A stretch of 64,000 nucleotides of DNA from an uncultured Clostridia bacterium (GCA_934121905.1 CAKOVI010000007.1:15753-79752), one strand, 5' to 3'. Numbered from the stretch's first letter, positions 16,607 to 26,938 are shown. The notes: generated from the letters alone by a model not told the origin. Program-made: numbers and translations.

Positions 16607-19060
16607 GTGAAAGAAGAAGTAGAAAAATTTGTACAAAATAATGAAATTATAAAAAGATTTTTTAAATATCCAAATAATGAATTAAAAGTTATAAGAAATA
16701 TTTTTAATTCTAATTTAATAGAATTCTATAATGAAAAAGATAAAGAAATTAGAAATGTAAAAATATGTGGAGTATATAAATATGATTTTTTAGAATATAT
16801 GGTAGCTTTTAAATGTAAAATAGATTTAGGAGAGGTATCAATATTAGATTCAATAAAAAGGTTAAAAGAATCAAATAAGTGTTTATATTGCAATTCATAT
16901 GATTGCATGAAGAAGAATGCAATATTAATTTATGAAGAGGTAAAAAAATATAATGAAAATCATACAGTAAAGATAAATTATGTAGAAGTTATAGATTATA
17001 TTTTAAACATAAAAATGCCAAAATTCAAATATACACCAGATGCTACATTTTATAAAAATGTAAACATTATGGATTTATTATATGTACAAACAATCTTAGA
17101 AATGGATTTGATAAACGTAAAATGTGTTAGAAAAAAAATTGTAGAAATCGATTATTTGGATATGACAGAAAAAGAAAACGATACATATTATATAAATATA
17201 TTAACATTATTTTATAAAAATGGACAAAATGCAAAACATCTTACACTAGATTTAGCTAATAAAGAGGATATTTTTAAGGAAAAAAATGATATTATTAGAA
17301 GATATAAAATCGCTGCATACTATAAATATTTAATGGAATATGAAAAAACAGACATTATATTATCATTGGGGAAAATTGTCAAAACAACTAATACAATAAA
17401 CAAAATACAGATAAGGTCTAGGTATTTTATAAAACGTTACTTTCAAAAAGTAGAAGAATTACCATATTCCAGAAAGACAAAGGAGAAAATATATAATATA
17501 TTAAATTATATATTAAATTATAAATATAAAGGTTCAATTCCATATATTCCAATCAATATACTTATCTATTCAAATGATAAAGAAGGTGTTCAAATTATAT
17601 CACGAATTATAGGTGAATTTATGTGGTATTTTGTATACTTAAATGATAGTATGAAATATTATAATGAATATATGAATGATATTATTTTAGATAAATATAA
17701 GATAAAAAAATTATATTATGAATATAATAAAGACAATGCAAAACATAAAAATGGAATAATGATATTACATGGTGTTGAAAATTTATCATATATGGAAAGT
17801 CAATATCAAAACATTATTTTAAATATATTAGCAGATGAAATGGAGAATAATAAACAGGTATGTACTATTATATATGGAGATAGAGAAAAGTTAAACCGAG
17901 TGCTAAATAATCAAAAGAAATTATCAAACCTGCTTATAAATTTAGAATTAGAAATTGATGATTTAGATATTGAAAAAATTTATGAACTAACTTTAAGCAA
18001 GCTAAGAAAAAATATATATGTGTCAAGTGAAGTGGATAAAAAAATTTTTAATTATATAAAATCTACATATAACCAAAGTGAATTTAAAAATATGGAGTAT
18101 GTAAACAAATTATATAATGATATTATTTTAAATATGAACAGTAAATATTCAGAAAAAGAAAAGATATCTTTAAGACCTGAAGATATTCCAGAAGTATATA
18201 ATATTAAAGACTTACCAACAATAATGAAGGACCTTAATAATTTAGTAGGATTGAAAAATATAAAAGAACAAGTTAGTGACTTGGTTTCATTATTGAAATT
18301 TAATAAAAAAACGAGTATTGATATAAAAGATTTTAGTTTTCATATGTGTTTTGTTGGAAATCCGGGAACTGGTAAAACAACAGTTGCAAGAATAATAACA
18401 GAAATATTATATAATCTAGGATATATAAAGCAAAATAAATTGACAGAAGTTACAGCAAAAGATTTGATTGCAGGATATGTTGGACAAACCTCCCCAAAAA
18501 CCTTCAATGTAGTTAATTCAGCTTTGGGAGGAGTATTATTTATTGATGAAGCATACTCAATAACATCAGGAGTAAATAATAGAGCAGATTTTGGAAGTGA
18601 ATGTATTTCTACATTGCTAAAATTAATGGAAGATTATAGAGATAGACTAATTGTTATTTTTGCAGGATACAATGAAGAAATGAAAAAATTTTTATCTGCT
18701 AATCCGGGATTAACTTCAAGAATAGGATATACTATAGAATTTCCTGATTATTCAATTGAGGAGTTAATACAGATATTTTTGAATTTACTTCATACAAATA
18801 ATATGGATATAACAAAAGCGGCCTTAGAAAAAGTAAAGGAAATAATTGAAATATCTTCAAAAAACCAGAATTTTGGTAATGGTAGATTTATTCGTAATAT
18901 ATTCCAGAAGATATTGATAGAGCACTCAAAAAACATTGAAGAAGATAATTCAGATGAAAATTTATTTTTTATAGATGATATTTTACTAATAACTGAAAAA
19001 GATATAAATTATGAAAAATTGATTTTTGAAGGTGAAAATAGTAGAAAAATAGGATTTTAA
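16607..19060 (+). CDS. AAA+ ATPase, SpoVK/CbbX-like, with long N-terminal region
   Basis: 817 residues with a GTG start after AGGGAGAG. The C-terminal AAA+ domain (about 540-790) matches SpoVK/CbbX proteins: 'LNNLVGLKNIKEQV', Walker A 'GNPGTGKT' at 584-591, 'LIAGYVGQT', Walker B 'GVLFIDEAYS', 'VIFAGYNEEM' and 'NPGLTSRIGYTIEFPDYS'. Residues about 300-470 look like a second, degenerate AAA+ domain ('PINILIYSND', 'NGIMILHGVENL', 'VCTIIYGDREKL') without a P-loop. A CxxC-containing segment occurs near residue 88 ('CLYCNSYDC'). SpoVK is a sporulation protein in Bacillus, but this architecture is larger and its role is open. Confidence 0.8.
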   Translation: MKEEVEKFVQNNEIIKRFFKYPNNELKVIRNIFNSNLIEFYNEKDKEIRNVKICGVYKYDFLEYMVAFKCKIDLGEVSILDSIKRLKESNKCLYCNSYDCMKKNAILIYEEVKKYNENHTVKINYVEVIDYILNIKMPKFKYTPDATFYKNVNIMDLLYVQTILEMDLINVKCVRKKIVEIDYLDMTEKENDTYYINILTLFYKNGQNAKHLTLDLANKEDIFKEKNDIIRRYKIAAYYKYLMEYEKTDIILSLGKIVKTTNTINKIQIRSRYFIKRYFQKVEELPYSRKTKEKIYNILNYILNYKYKGSIPYIPINILIYSNDKEGVQIISRIIGEFMWYFVYLNDSMKYYNEYMNDIILDKYKIKKLYYEYNKDNAKHKNGIMILHGVENLSYMESQYQNIILNILADEMENNKQVCTIIYGDREKLNRVLNNQKKLSNLLINLELEIDDLDIEKIYELTLSKLRKNIYVSSEVDKKIFNYIKSTYNQSEFKNMEYVNKLYNDIILNMNSKYSEKEKISLRPEDIPEVYNIKDLPTIMKDLNNLVGLKNIKEQVSDLVSLLKFNKKTSIDIKDFSFHMCFVGNPGTGKTTVARIITEILYNLGYIKQNKLTEVTAKDLIAGYVGQTSPKTFNVVNSALGGVLFIDEAYSITSGVNNRADFGSECISTLLKLMEDYRDRLIVIFAGYNEEMKKFLSANPGLTSRIGYTIEFPDYSIEELIQIFLNLLHTNNMDITKAALEKVKEIIEISSKNQNFGNGRFIRNIFQKILIEHSKNIEEDNSDENLFFIDDILLITEKDINYEKLIFEGENSRKIGF

Positions 19061-19101
19061 ATTTTATGATAAATTAATAATTTTAAGGAGGCTTAAATAA
19101 A

Positions 19102-19803
19102 ATGTCTTATATAGAATTTAAAAATGTAAATAAAAACTACAAGATGGGAGAAATTACAATTAAAGCTTTAGATAATACAAATTTTCAAATAGAAAAAGGA
19201 GAACTTGTAGTAATTGTAGGTCCATCAGGAGCTGGAAAAACAACAACTTTAAATATTCTTGGAGGAATGGATACAGCAACATCAGGAGAGGTATTGGTTG
19301 ACGGAAAAAATATTACAACATTAAAAGGAAAGAATTTAATAAAATATAGAAGAGAGGATATCGGATTTGTATTTCAATTTTACAATTTAGTTCCAAACCT
19401 AACGGCAAAAGAAAATGTTGAGCTTGCAACTCAAATATGCAAAGATTCTCTTGATGTTGATAGTGTAATAGAAAAAGTTGGACTTGAAAATAGAAAAAAT
19501 AATTTTCCATCACAACTATCAGGTGGAGAGCAACAGAGAGTCGCAATTGCAAGAGCTATAGCAAAAAATCCAAAACTTCTACTATGTGATGAACCTACCG
19601 GAGCATTAGACTATAAAACTGGAAAACAAATTTTGAAACTCCTTGAAAACACTTGCAGAAAAGAGAAAATGACTGTAATTATAATTACACATAATACTGC
19701 AATAGCTCCTATGGCTGATAAGGTAATTCATTTTAAAAATGGTACTGCTGAAAGTATTGAAATTAATGAAAATCCTATGCCTATTGAAAATATTGAATGG
19801 TAA
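19102..19803 (+). CDS. ABC transporter ATP-binding protein, MacB/LolD type
   Basis: 233 residues. Walker A 'GPSGAGKTT', Q-loop 'FVFQFYNLVPNLTAKENV', signature 'LSGGEQQR', Walker B 'LLLCDEPTGALD' and H-loop 'IIITHN' are all present. AAGGAGG precedes ATG 19102. It ends 22 bases before the FtsX-type permease, so the two make one exporter or mechanotransmission complex of the MacB family. The substrate is unknown; many such clostridial pairs act against peptides or in envelope tasks. Confidence 0.93.
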   Translation: MSYIEFKNVNKNYKMGEITIKALDNTNFQIEKGELVVIVGPSGAGKTTTLNILGGMDTATSGEVLVDGKNITTLKGKNLIKYRREDIGFVFQFYNLVPNLTAKENVELATQICKDSLDVDSVIEKVGLENRKNNFPSQLSGGEQQRVAIARAIAKNPKLLLCDEPTGALDYKTGKQILKLLENTCRKEKMTVIIITHNTAIAPMADKVIHFKNGTAESIEINENPMPIENIEW

Positions 19804-19825
19804 AGATTTTTAAGGAGTGAAAGAG

Positions 19826-22800
19826 ATGAAAAAAGCATTATTAAAGAATAGTGTAAAAGAAATAAAAAACACCTACAAAAGGTTTATCTCAATTTTACTT
19901 ATGGCATTTTTGGGAGTCGGATTTTTTGCAGGATTAAGAGCTACATCACCAGATATGTTAAGAACAATAGATAACTACTACAAAGAACAAAATGTATATG
20001 ATATACAAGTGCTATCAACACTAGGACTAACCTCAAATGATGTAGAAGAAATATCAAAAATAGAAAATGTGGAAAAAGTAGGCAAAAGCTATGAAATAGA
20101 TGGAAAAATCGATATTGATAATAAAGAAATTATAACGAAGTTCATAACAATAGAAGATGTAAATAAGCCGATTTTACTAAAAGGAAATATGCCACAAAAT
20201 CAAGATGAATGTTTGGTAGAAGAATCATTTTTAACAACAAATAATAAGAAAATAGGAGATACTATAACTGTAGATATAGAAGATACTCAAAATGATGATG
20301 GCGAAAAAATTAAGTATTTAAAAACAAACGAATTAAAAATTGTAGGAACAGTTAAAAGTCCACTTTTTATTGCAAGAGATAGGGGTACAAGCAAACTTGG
20401 CTCTGGTAAAATAAACTATTATATTTACATATCAGAGAATAATATAAATGCAAGTGATATATACACAAGTATTTATGTAACAGTTAAAAATGCAAAAAAA
20501 TATGAAACATCTTCAAAAGAATATGAGGATTATATTGAAGAAGTAAAAGAAAATATCGAGCAAATAAAAGAAAAACAAGAGAAAGAAAGACATAACACTT
20601 TAGTAGCAAAAGCTCAAGAAAAATTAAATGATGCAGAAGAGGAGTATAATTCTAAAAAGCAAGATGGTCAAACCAAAATTGATGATGCCTCAAAAGAAAT
20701 AGAAGATGGAAAAAAGAAAATTGAAGAAGCGGAATCAGAATTAAAACAAAATAGGGAAAAAGCAGATAATGAATTTAAAAATGCAGAAAATAAACTTGCA
20801 AAAGCTAAAAAAGAAATCGAAAATAATGAAAAAACTTTAAGCGACAAAGAACAAGAAGCGAATACTCAAATTGAAAATTTAAAAGGTCAAAAAAATCAGT
20901 TGCAAGATAATTTAAACCAAATAAATCAAACTCTTGTAGACACTCAGGAACAGTATAATTTAATATTAAATGCATTGAAAAATGCGAGTTTGCCAGAAGA
21001 ACAAAAAAATCAATATGAGCTTCAAAAGGCACAATTAGAAGCGGGCATCAATACTTTAAATGAAAATAAAGAAAAAGTTCAAAATGGGATAAAGCAAATA
21101 GATGATGGAATTGAAGAAGGAACAAAAGAAATCCAAAATGCTAAGAATCAGATAGAACAGGCGAAAAATGAATTATCAAAACAAGAAAAAACACTAAGCA
21201 ACAAAAAGAAAACAACATATAACAAAATAGAAAAAGCCGAAAAAGAGATTGCAGATAAAAAGCAAGAATTACAAGATGGGGAAGAAGAATTAAACAAAAA
21301 TAAGCAAGAATTTGAAACACAGATAAAAGACGCAGAAAAGGAATTAAGTGATGCAAAAGAAAAAATATCTGAAATAGAAAATCCTAAATGGTATATTTTA
21401 GACAGAAACTCAAACTCTGGATATGTAAGTTTTATTCAAGATACCAAAAGTATTGATAATATAAGCAAAGTATTCCCAGTAGTATTTTTCATAGTTGCAA
21501 CATTAATTTCTCTAACATCAATGACTAGAATGGTAGAAGAGCAAAGAGGTCAAATTGGAACATTAAAAGCACTTGGATATAATAAATTACAAATAATGAT
21601 GAAATATATTATATATGCAGGAATTGCAACTATTGTAGGCTCTGTTTTAGGAATGTGTGTTGGATTTGTAATTTTGCCAGAAATAATTTGGAAGATGTAT
21701 GGAATGATGTACCAAATGACAGACAAAATTTTAATAAGCTTCAACTGGAAATATGGTGGAATCGGACTAATTTTAATAAGTATATGTATAATTGGAGCAA
21801 CAATTTATACAACTTTAAAAGAGCTAGTAAGCACACCTTCAGTACTTATGAGACCAAAAGCACCTAAAGGTGGAAATAGAGTAATTATGGAAAAAATTCC
21901 ATTTATTTGGAAAAGACTAAACTTTAGCCATAAGGTTACTGTAAGAAATATATTTAGATACAAAAAAAGATTTTTTATGACAATAATCGGAATTTTAGGT
22001 TGCACGGCTTTAATTTTAACAGGTTTCGGAATAAAAGATTCGGTAAAACAAATAATACCAAATCAATTTGAAAATGTATTTATGTATGATATGCAAATTA
22101 GTTTAAAAGAAAGCTTAACAGAAGAGGAAAGGCAAGAATTTAAAAATAAATTAACACAAAATAATGAAATAAAAAAAGCTGTATCAATATATATGACATC
22201 AGAAACAGCTGTAAATGGAGAGAATGAGGAAAATGTTCAAATTATAGTTCCCGAAAATCAAGAGGAATTAGACGGAATAATTAATATAAAAGACATAAAA
22301 AATAAAAAACAAACTGTAAAATTAACAGAAAATGAAATATGTTTAACAGATAAAGCAGCCCAGCTTTTGGGTGTTAAAGCAGGAGATACTTTAACCTTAA
22401 AAGATGCAGATGAAAATGATGTAAATATAAAAATATCCAACGTAGTTGAAAATTATGTTTCACATTATGTTTATATGACGAAAGAAACATATAAAAAATT
22501 GTACAATAAAGATTTTAAGGCAAATGTAGTGTTTATACAAAATGTAAAACTAAATGATGAAGAACAAGATAAATTGGCAAAAGAGATTATGAATATGAGC
22601 GAAGTTTCAGGAATAGTTAATATGACATCAACAATGAAATCTATTGATGATATGATGAATTTACTTAATTATGTTGTGATTGTTTTAATTGTTTCGGCGG
22701 GATTGCTTGCATTTGTAGTATTATATAATTTGGCAAATGTAAATATAAGTGAGAGGATAAGAGAACTTGCAACCATTAAAGTGCTAGGTTTTTATGATAA

Positions 22801-23065
22801 AGAAGTTTATGATTATATTGCAAGAGAAACGGTTATTTTGACAATTATCGGAATTGCACTAGGGTTGGTCGGAGGATATTTCTTGAATTATTATTTGATG
22901 GGTACTTGTGAGATTAATATGCTTAGATTTAATAAGACTATTAAACCTATTAGTTATGTTTATGCAAGTTTGATTACTGTTGTATTTACATTAATTGTGA
23001 ATATTGCAACTTATTTTGCTCTTAAGAAAATTGATATGATTGAGAGTTTGAAAAGTGTGGAGTAA
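19826..23065 (+). CDS. FtsX-like ABC permease with long coiled coil
   Basis: 1079 residues from ATG 19826 (AAGGAG at 19812-19817; GTG 19817 would overlap that site). A membrane segment near residue 20 is followed by an extracytoplasmic region with 'KSYEIDGKID' and a long charged coiled coil (about residues 235-505, many E/K/Q heptads). Next comes a first FtsX core ('FFIVATLISLTSMTRMVEEQRGQIGTLKALG') of about 150 residues, a second extracytoplasmic domain, and a C-terminal FtsX core ('NISERIRELATIKVLGFYDKEV'). This two-FtsX plus coiled-coil layout is common in Firmicutes. It pairs with the ATPase just upstream. Confidence 0.92.
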   Translation: MKKALLKNSVKEIKNTYKRFISILLMAFLGVGFFAGLRATSPDMLRTIDNYYKEQNVYDIQVLSTLGLTSNDVEEISKIENVEKVGKSYEIDGKIDIDNKEIITKFITIEDVNKPILLKGNMPQNQDECLVEESFLTTNNKKIGDTITVDIEDTQNDDGEKIKYLKTNELKIVGTVKSPLFIARDRGTSKLGSGKINYYIYISENNINASDIYTSIYVTVKNAKKYETSSKEYEDYIEEVKENIEQIKEKQEKERHNTLVAKAQEKLNDAEEEYNSKKQDGQTKIDDASKEIEDGKKKIEEAESELKQNREKADNEFKNAENKLAKAKKEIENNEKTLSDKEQEANTQIENLKGQKNQLQDNLNQINQTLVDTQEQYNLILNALKNASLPEEQKNQYELQKAQLEAGINTLNENKEKVQNGIKQIDDGIEEGTKEIQNAKNQIEQAKNELSKQEKTLSNKKKTTYNKIEKAEKEIADKKQELQDGEEELNKNKQEFETQIKDAEKELSDAKEKISEIENPKWYILDRNSNSGYVSFIQDTKSIDNISKVFPVVFFIVATLISLTSMTRMVEEQRGQIGTLKALGYNKLQIMMKYIIYAGIATIVGSVLGMCVGFVILPEIIWKMYGMMYQMTDKILISFNWKYGGIGLILISICIIGATIYTTLKELVSTPSVLMRPKAPKGGNRVIMEKIPFIWKRLNFSHKVTVRNIFRYKKRFFMTIIGILGCTALILTGFGIKDSVKQIIPNQFENVFMYDMQISLKESLTEEERQEFKNKLTQNNEIKKAVSIYMTSETAVNGENEENVQIIVPENQEELDGIINIKDIKNKKQTVKLTENEICLTDKAAQLLGVKAGDTLTLKDADENDVNIKISNVVENYVSHYVYMTKETYKKLYNKDFKANVVFIQNVKLNDEEQDKLAKEIMNMSEVSGIVNMTSTMKSIDDMMNLLNYVVIVLIVSAGLLAFVVLYNLANVNISERIRELATIKVLGFYDKEVYDYIARETVILTIIGIALGLVGGYFLNYYLMGTCEINMLRFNKTIKPISYVYASLITVVFTLIVNIATYFALKKIDMIESLKSVE

Positions 23066-23093
23066 GGTGACCAAAACAAAATTGAAAGCTTGA

Positions 23094-23132
23094 TTGAAAA
23101 TAGCAAAATGTATTGCTATTTTCAATTTTTTT
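23094..23132 (+). terminator. Terminator after the FtsX gene
   Basis: TTGAAAATAGCAA (23094-23106) pairs with TTGCTATTTTCAA (23113-23125) and is followed by seven T. Confidence 0.9.
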
Positions 23133-23176
23133 GTGTAAAATATCAATTGAAGAAAAATCCGAAGGGAGAAATGAAT

Positions 23177-24880
23177 ATGAGAAAATTACCAAACGGAATG
23201 AGTAATTATGAAGCTATTGTAAAGGATAATAGAATATATGTAGATAAAACTATGTATATAGAAAAAATGGAAAATTTGTCGGACAGGACAATAATGTTTT
23301 TGCGTCCGAGAAAGTTTGGAAAGACTTTATTTACAAGTACTTTAGAATATTATTATGACAAAAACCAAACTGAAAAATTTGATGAATTGTTTAAAAATAC
23401 ATATATAGGAAAAAATCCTACTGAAAATAAAAATAAATATTGCGTGCTAAGATTTAACTTTTCTGGAATAGATTCGAGCACGGAGGAAACGACGATATAT
23501 GGATTTAAAAACGAAGTAGCTACATCAATAGAAGTTTTTGTGCATAAATACAATCTTGATTTTTATGTAAATAAAGAAGATGAAGCTGAAAACATTTTAG
23601 ATAATTTATTTAAAGCATTTTATGTTCAAAGAGCAAATGAAAAAATATATATTATAATAGATGAATATGACCATTTTGCAAATGAACTCTTAGGGTTTTA
23701 TACAGAACAGTTTAAGTCTTTAGTATCAAGAAATGGAAAGATAAGAAAATGGTATGAAATGCTAAAAAAAGGCACAGAAACAGTAGTAGACAGAATATTC
23801 ATAACAGGTGTTGCGCCAATAACACTAGATAGTACTACAAGTGGTTTTAATATAGCAAGAGATATAACAAAAAATGTAAATTTCAATGATATGTTAGGCT
23901 TTAGCAAAGACGATGTAAAATATCTTATGAGAGAACTTGAGATACCAGAGAAAGAACAAGAAAAATTACTACCAGTTATAAAAACAAATTATGATGGATA
24001 TATTTTTTCAAATATGATACAAGACGATATGGAAAAATATAGAATGTATAATTCAAATATGACATTATATTTCTTAAATATGTATCAAGAAGAAAACAAA
24101 GTTCCAAGCGAATTTGTAGATGTAAATATAATAAGCGATTATAGCAAAATAGAGGGGCTAATTGATTTAAACAAAGAACCAGAAAAAATTGATTTATTAG
24201 AAAAAATTGTAGCAGGAGACAAAATAGAAGGAATTCTAACAGAAAAGTTTAATAGTGAAATTAGATTTGGATATAATGAATTAATTTCTTTGCTATTCTA
24301 TTTAGGATATTTAACAATAAAGGAAAATGATTTCGGAACTTTAAGTTTTGGAGTACCTAATGAAGTAATTAGAAAAATATATTCGGAATACTTTTTAGAA
24401 TATATAAAAAGAAAAAATGAAATTGAAATTATACCTCAAAGGTCAAATATAATTAAGGAAATTCTTTTAGAGGGAAAAATAAATAAGTTATTAGATGTAT
24501 TGCAAGAATTTTTAAAGGGATTGTCTAATCGTGACTATAGTAAATTTGACGAGAAATATATAAAAGTGATTTTTTATTCGTTATGCAAGACCTTTCCAGG
24601 ATTACTTGTTAAATCTGAGCTAGAAGTTGCAGGTGGATATAGTGATATTTTGTTAGTTCCTATTGAAAAATTACAAGAAAGATATGGTATTTTAGTTGAG
24701 TTTAAATATATAAAAAAAGAAGATTATCAGAAAAACAAATTATTGCTTGAACAAAAACAAGAAGAAGCAGCTAATCAGTTAAAAAGATATAAAAGTAGTG
24801 AGGAAATTAAGATGATACCTAATTTGAAAGCGTATTCTGTTATTGTAATTAAGGACGATTTAGTAATTGAAGAAATTTAA
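23177..24880 (+). CDS. AAA-ATPase-like / PD-(D/E)XK nuclease-like protein
   Basis: 567 residues. The start 'RKLPNGMSNYEAIVKDNRIYVDKT' and the P-loop variant 'RPRKFGKT' are typical of the AAA-ATPase_like (PF09820) family. 'IYIIIDEYDHFAN' is the Walker B region, and the C-terminal 'AGGYSDILLVP' with 'GILVEFKYIK' fits the PD-(D/E)XK nuclease-like end (DUF1703). Such genes are often numerous in anaerobes and their role is unclear. ATG 23177 is preferred to 23171 because of the distance to AGGGAG (23163-23168). It has its own unit after the terminator at 23132. Confidence 0.85.
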   Translation: MRKLPNGMSNYEAIVKDNRIYVDKTMYIEKMENLSDRTIMFLRPRKFGKTLFTSTLEYYYDKNQTEKFDELFKNTYIGKNPTENKNKYCVLRFNFSGIDSSTEETTIYGFKNEVATSIEVFVHKYNLDFYVNKEDEAENILDNLFKAFYVQRANEKIYIIIDEYDHFANELLGFYTEQFKSLVSRNGKIRKWYEMLKKGTETVVDRIFITGVAPITLDSTTSGFNIARDITKNVNFNDMLGFSKDDVKYLMRELEIPEKEQEKLLPVIKTNYDGYIFSNMIQDDMEKYRMYNSNMTLYFLNMYQEENKVPSEFVDVNIISDYSKIEGLIDLNKEPEKIDLLEKIVAGDKIEGILTEKFNSEIRFGYNELISLLFYLGYLTIKENDFGTLSFGVPNEVIRKIYSEYFLEYIKRKNEIEIIPQRSNIIKEILLEGKINKLLDVLQEFLKGLSNRDYSKFDEKYIKVIFYSLCKTFPGLLVKSELEVAGGYSDILLVPIEKLQERYGILVEFKYIKKEDYQKNKLLLEQKQEEAANQLKRYKSSEEIKMIPNLKAYSVIVIKDDLVIEEI

Positions 24881-24900
24881 TAATTAGATGAGGTGAAATT

Positions 24901-25617
24901 TTGAAATATTTAATAATTGATGAAAGAATGAGAGACATTGAAAAACAAACCTTACAAAGGTTAGGATATGAACTTATTGAAATAAAAAAGAGTACAAAAA
25001 TATATTCTGAAATTTCATCTCATGTTGATATTTTTGCTTGTAAAGTAAAAAATAAAATTATAGCTGAAAAACATGTTTATGATATTTTAAAAAATAAATT
25101 AAAAAAATATATAATTATCCAAGGAAATTCAGTCATTCAAAATGTTTATCCAAAGGATATTAACTACAATGTTTGCATAGTTGGAAATAAAGCAATACAT
25201 AACTTTAAATATACCGATAGCCAAATTGTTCAAGAACTTAAGAAAAACAATTTTGAATTAATTAATGTAAAACAAGGTTATAGTAATTGTTCAATTGCGG
25301 TTATTGATGAAAATAGTATTATTTTAAACGATAAGGGACTATATAATAATTTAAAGGATAGTGGATTAGATATATTGTTTTTAGATTATATGCCTGATAT
25401 AAAATTGCTTAATGAAAATGGAAAATATAGTGAAATGAATGGCTTTATTGGTGGAGCGATTGCTAGAATAGATGATAATATTGTTGTATTTGGAGATTTA
25501 AATAAAGTTGATAATAAGAGTTATATTAGAAAAATTATTGAGAAGAAAAATTTAAACATAATCGATTTTAGCGGATTAGATGTTATAGATTATGGTGGAA
25601 TTATAGAAGTGATATAA
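24901..25617 (+). CDS. DUF6873-like (GME fold) protein
   Basis: 238 residues, TTG start with GAGGTG upstream. It has repeated alpha/beta segments with 'HVDIFACKV' near the N-terminus, 'GYSNCSIAVIDENSIILNDKG' in the middle and 'NGFIGGAIARIDDNIVVFGDL' near the end. This matches what I recall of the DUF6873 family with a predicted guanidine-modifying-enzyme fold in Clostridia. No catalytic role is demonstrated. It is co-oriented with the HD-domain gene and separated from it by about 10-40 bases. Confidence 0.6.
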   Translation: MKYLIIDERMRDIEKQTLQRLGYELIEIKKSTKIYSEISSHVDIFACKVKNKIIAEKHVYDILKNKLKKYIIIQGNSVIQNVYPKDINYNVCIVGNKAIHNFKYTDSQIVQELKKNNFELINVKQGYSNCSIAVIDENSIILNDKGLYNNLKDSGLDILFLDYMPDIKLLNENGKYSEMNGFIGGAIARIDDNIVVFGDLNKVDNKSYIRKIIEKKNLNIIDFSGLDVIDYGGIIEVI

Positions 25618-25660
25618 GGAGAAAGTTATGAATAAAAAATCAATAGCTAGGAGGAAAAAA

Positions 25661-26725
25661 ATGAACTATTTAGACACAATAAACAAGGAAATAAAAGAAT
25701 ATTTTAAAATACTATCACCAGAATTTCCAGAATGGTTACTAGAATACATAGATACACCAGAAATGCAAAGAATAAGCAAAATAAGTATGAATTGTGGCAC
25801 AGATTATTCTAAAATATTCAACATAAAGTATTGGTACTCAAATCTAGACCATAGTATAGGCGTAGCCCTAATAATATGGAACTTTACACACGATAAAAAA
25901 CAAACATTATCAGGCTTATTTCATGATATAGCAACACCTGTTTTTAAGCATTGTATAGATTTTATGAATGGAGATACAGAACATCAAGAATCAACAGAAG
26001 AAAGAACAGAGCAAATAATAAGAAATTCAGAAGAAATAATGGAATTATTAAAAAGAGATAAAATAAAAATTGAAGAAATATCAGATTATCATATTTACCC
26101 GATTGCTGATAATGATACACCAAAATTAAGTGCAGATAGGTTTGAATATAATTTTTCAAGTGGATTAGAATTTTATCGAGTATGGGAAATAGACACAATA
26201 AAGGAAATCTATGATAATATCTGTATTTTAAGAAATGAAGAAGGAATAGATGAACTAGGCTTTAAAGATTGGAAAATTTGTGAAAAATATATACATATAA
26301 TTTCAAAATTGTGGCCAAAATGGATAAGTAAAGAAGATAAAACTGTAATGCAATTTTTAGCAGATATAGTAAAATCGATGAATGTTAAAGGATATATAAC
26401 TATTAATGATTTATATAGTTTATCTGAAAAAGAAGTTATTGATAGAATTTTAAATTGCGAAGATAAATATATTAGAGAAAATTTTAAAAAATTTCAAAAT
26501 GCTACATCTGTTTATGAAAGTGATGTAAAGATTGAGGATAAATATTGCATTAATGTTATACCAAAAAGAAGATATATTATTCCTCTAACAATTTTTGAAG
26601 GCAAAACAAAAAGAATAAATGAGGTATCAGAACAAGCAAGAGATGATATAAATAATTATTTGAATATAAAGGATTGTAAATATAGTGGATTTGATTTTGA
26701 ATTTGAACCATATATAAGCTTATAA
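25661..26725 (+). CDS. HD-domain phosphohydrolase
   Basis: 354 residues. 'NLDHSIGVALIIW', then 'LSGLFHDIATPVFKHCID', supply the H...HD...D metal-binding pattern of HD superfamily hydrolases; 'AEDTEH'-like acids follow. The likely substrate is a nucleotide or phosphate ester, unspecified. Two starts each have a ribosome site: ATG 25628 (AAGGAG) and ATG 25661 (AGGAGG). The second is preferred because the 11 extra residues are lysine-rich and non-conserved in appearance. Confidence 0.8.
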   Translation: MNYLDTINKEIKEYFKILSPEFPEWLLEYIDTPEMQRISKISMNCGTDYSKIFNIKYWYSNLDHSIGVALIIWNFTHDKKQTLSGLFHDIATPVFKHCIDFMNGDTEHQESTEERTEQIIRNSEEIMELLKRDKIKIEEISDYHIYPIADNDTPKLSADRFEYNFSSGLEFYRVWEIDTIKEIYDNICILRNEEGIDELGFKDWKICEKYIHIISKLWPKWISKEDKTVMQFLADIVKSMNVKGYITINDLYSLSEKEVIDRILNCEDKYIRENFKKFQNATSVYESDVKIEDKYCINVIPKRRYIIPLTIFEGKTKRINEVSEQARDDINNYLNIKDCKYSGFDFEFEPYISL

Positions 26726-26736
26726 ATTAATAAAGA

Positions 26737-26775
26737 GTAACCTATAGTCAAACTAAAGATTTTAGGTTATTTTTA
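26737..26775 (+). terminator. Probable terminator after the HD gene
   Basis: GTAACCTA (26737-26744) pairs with TAGGTTAT (26763-26770) with one G-T closing pair, followed by a T-rich run. The loop is long, so the confidence is moderate. Confidence 0.5.
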
Positions 26776-26785
26776 TATAATGAAA

Positions 26786-26828
26786 TTAGCACTCTAATAT
26801 TGACATTGCTAAAAAATAGATATATAAT
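26786..26828 (+). promoter_or_regulatory. htpG promoter overlapped by a CIRCE-like HrcA operator
   Basis: TTAGCACTC (26786-26794), 9 bases, CATTGCTAA (26804-26812): the left half is a perfect CIRCE half-site and the right half matches GAGTGCTAA at 7 of 9. The promoter TTGACA (26800-26805), 17 bases, TATAAT (26823-26828) lies across it. HrcA repression of htpG is the natural reading; in Bacillus subtilis htpG is not under HrcA. Confidence 0.75.
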
Positions 26829-26843
26829 ACCCTCAAAGAAAAA

Positions 26844-26917
26844 TGCCCAAAAAAGACCCGGTCCCAAATGAGCAAAATGGGACCAAAAAGAACCGACCCC
26901 AATGGTCCCACTGGGCA
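26844..26917. repeat. GGGACC-type palindromic element in the htpG leader
   Basis: Outer arms TGCCCA (26844-26849) and TGGGCA (26912-26917) enclose GGTCCCA (26860-26866), TGGGACC (26878-26884) and a further GGTCCCA, so two alternative stems can form. It lies between the promoter and the start codon of htpG. It is GC-rich against the surroundings and related in style to the GGGGACGG elements. Confidence 0.65.
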
Positions 26918-26938
26918 AAAGAAAGGAAGTAATATAGA

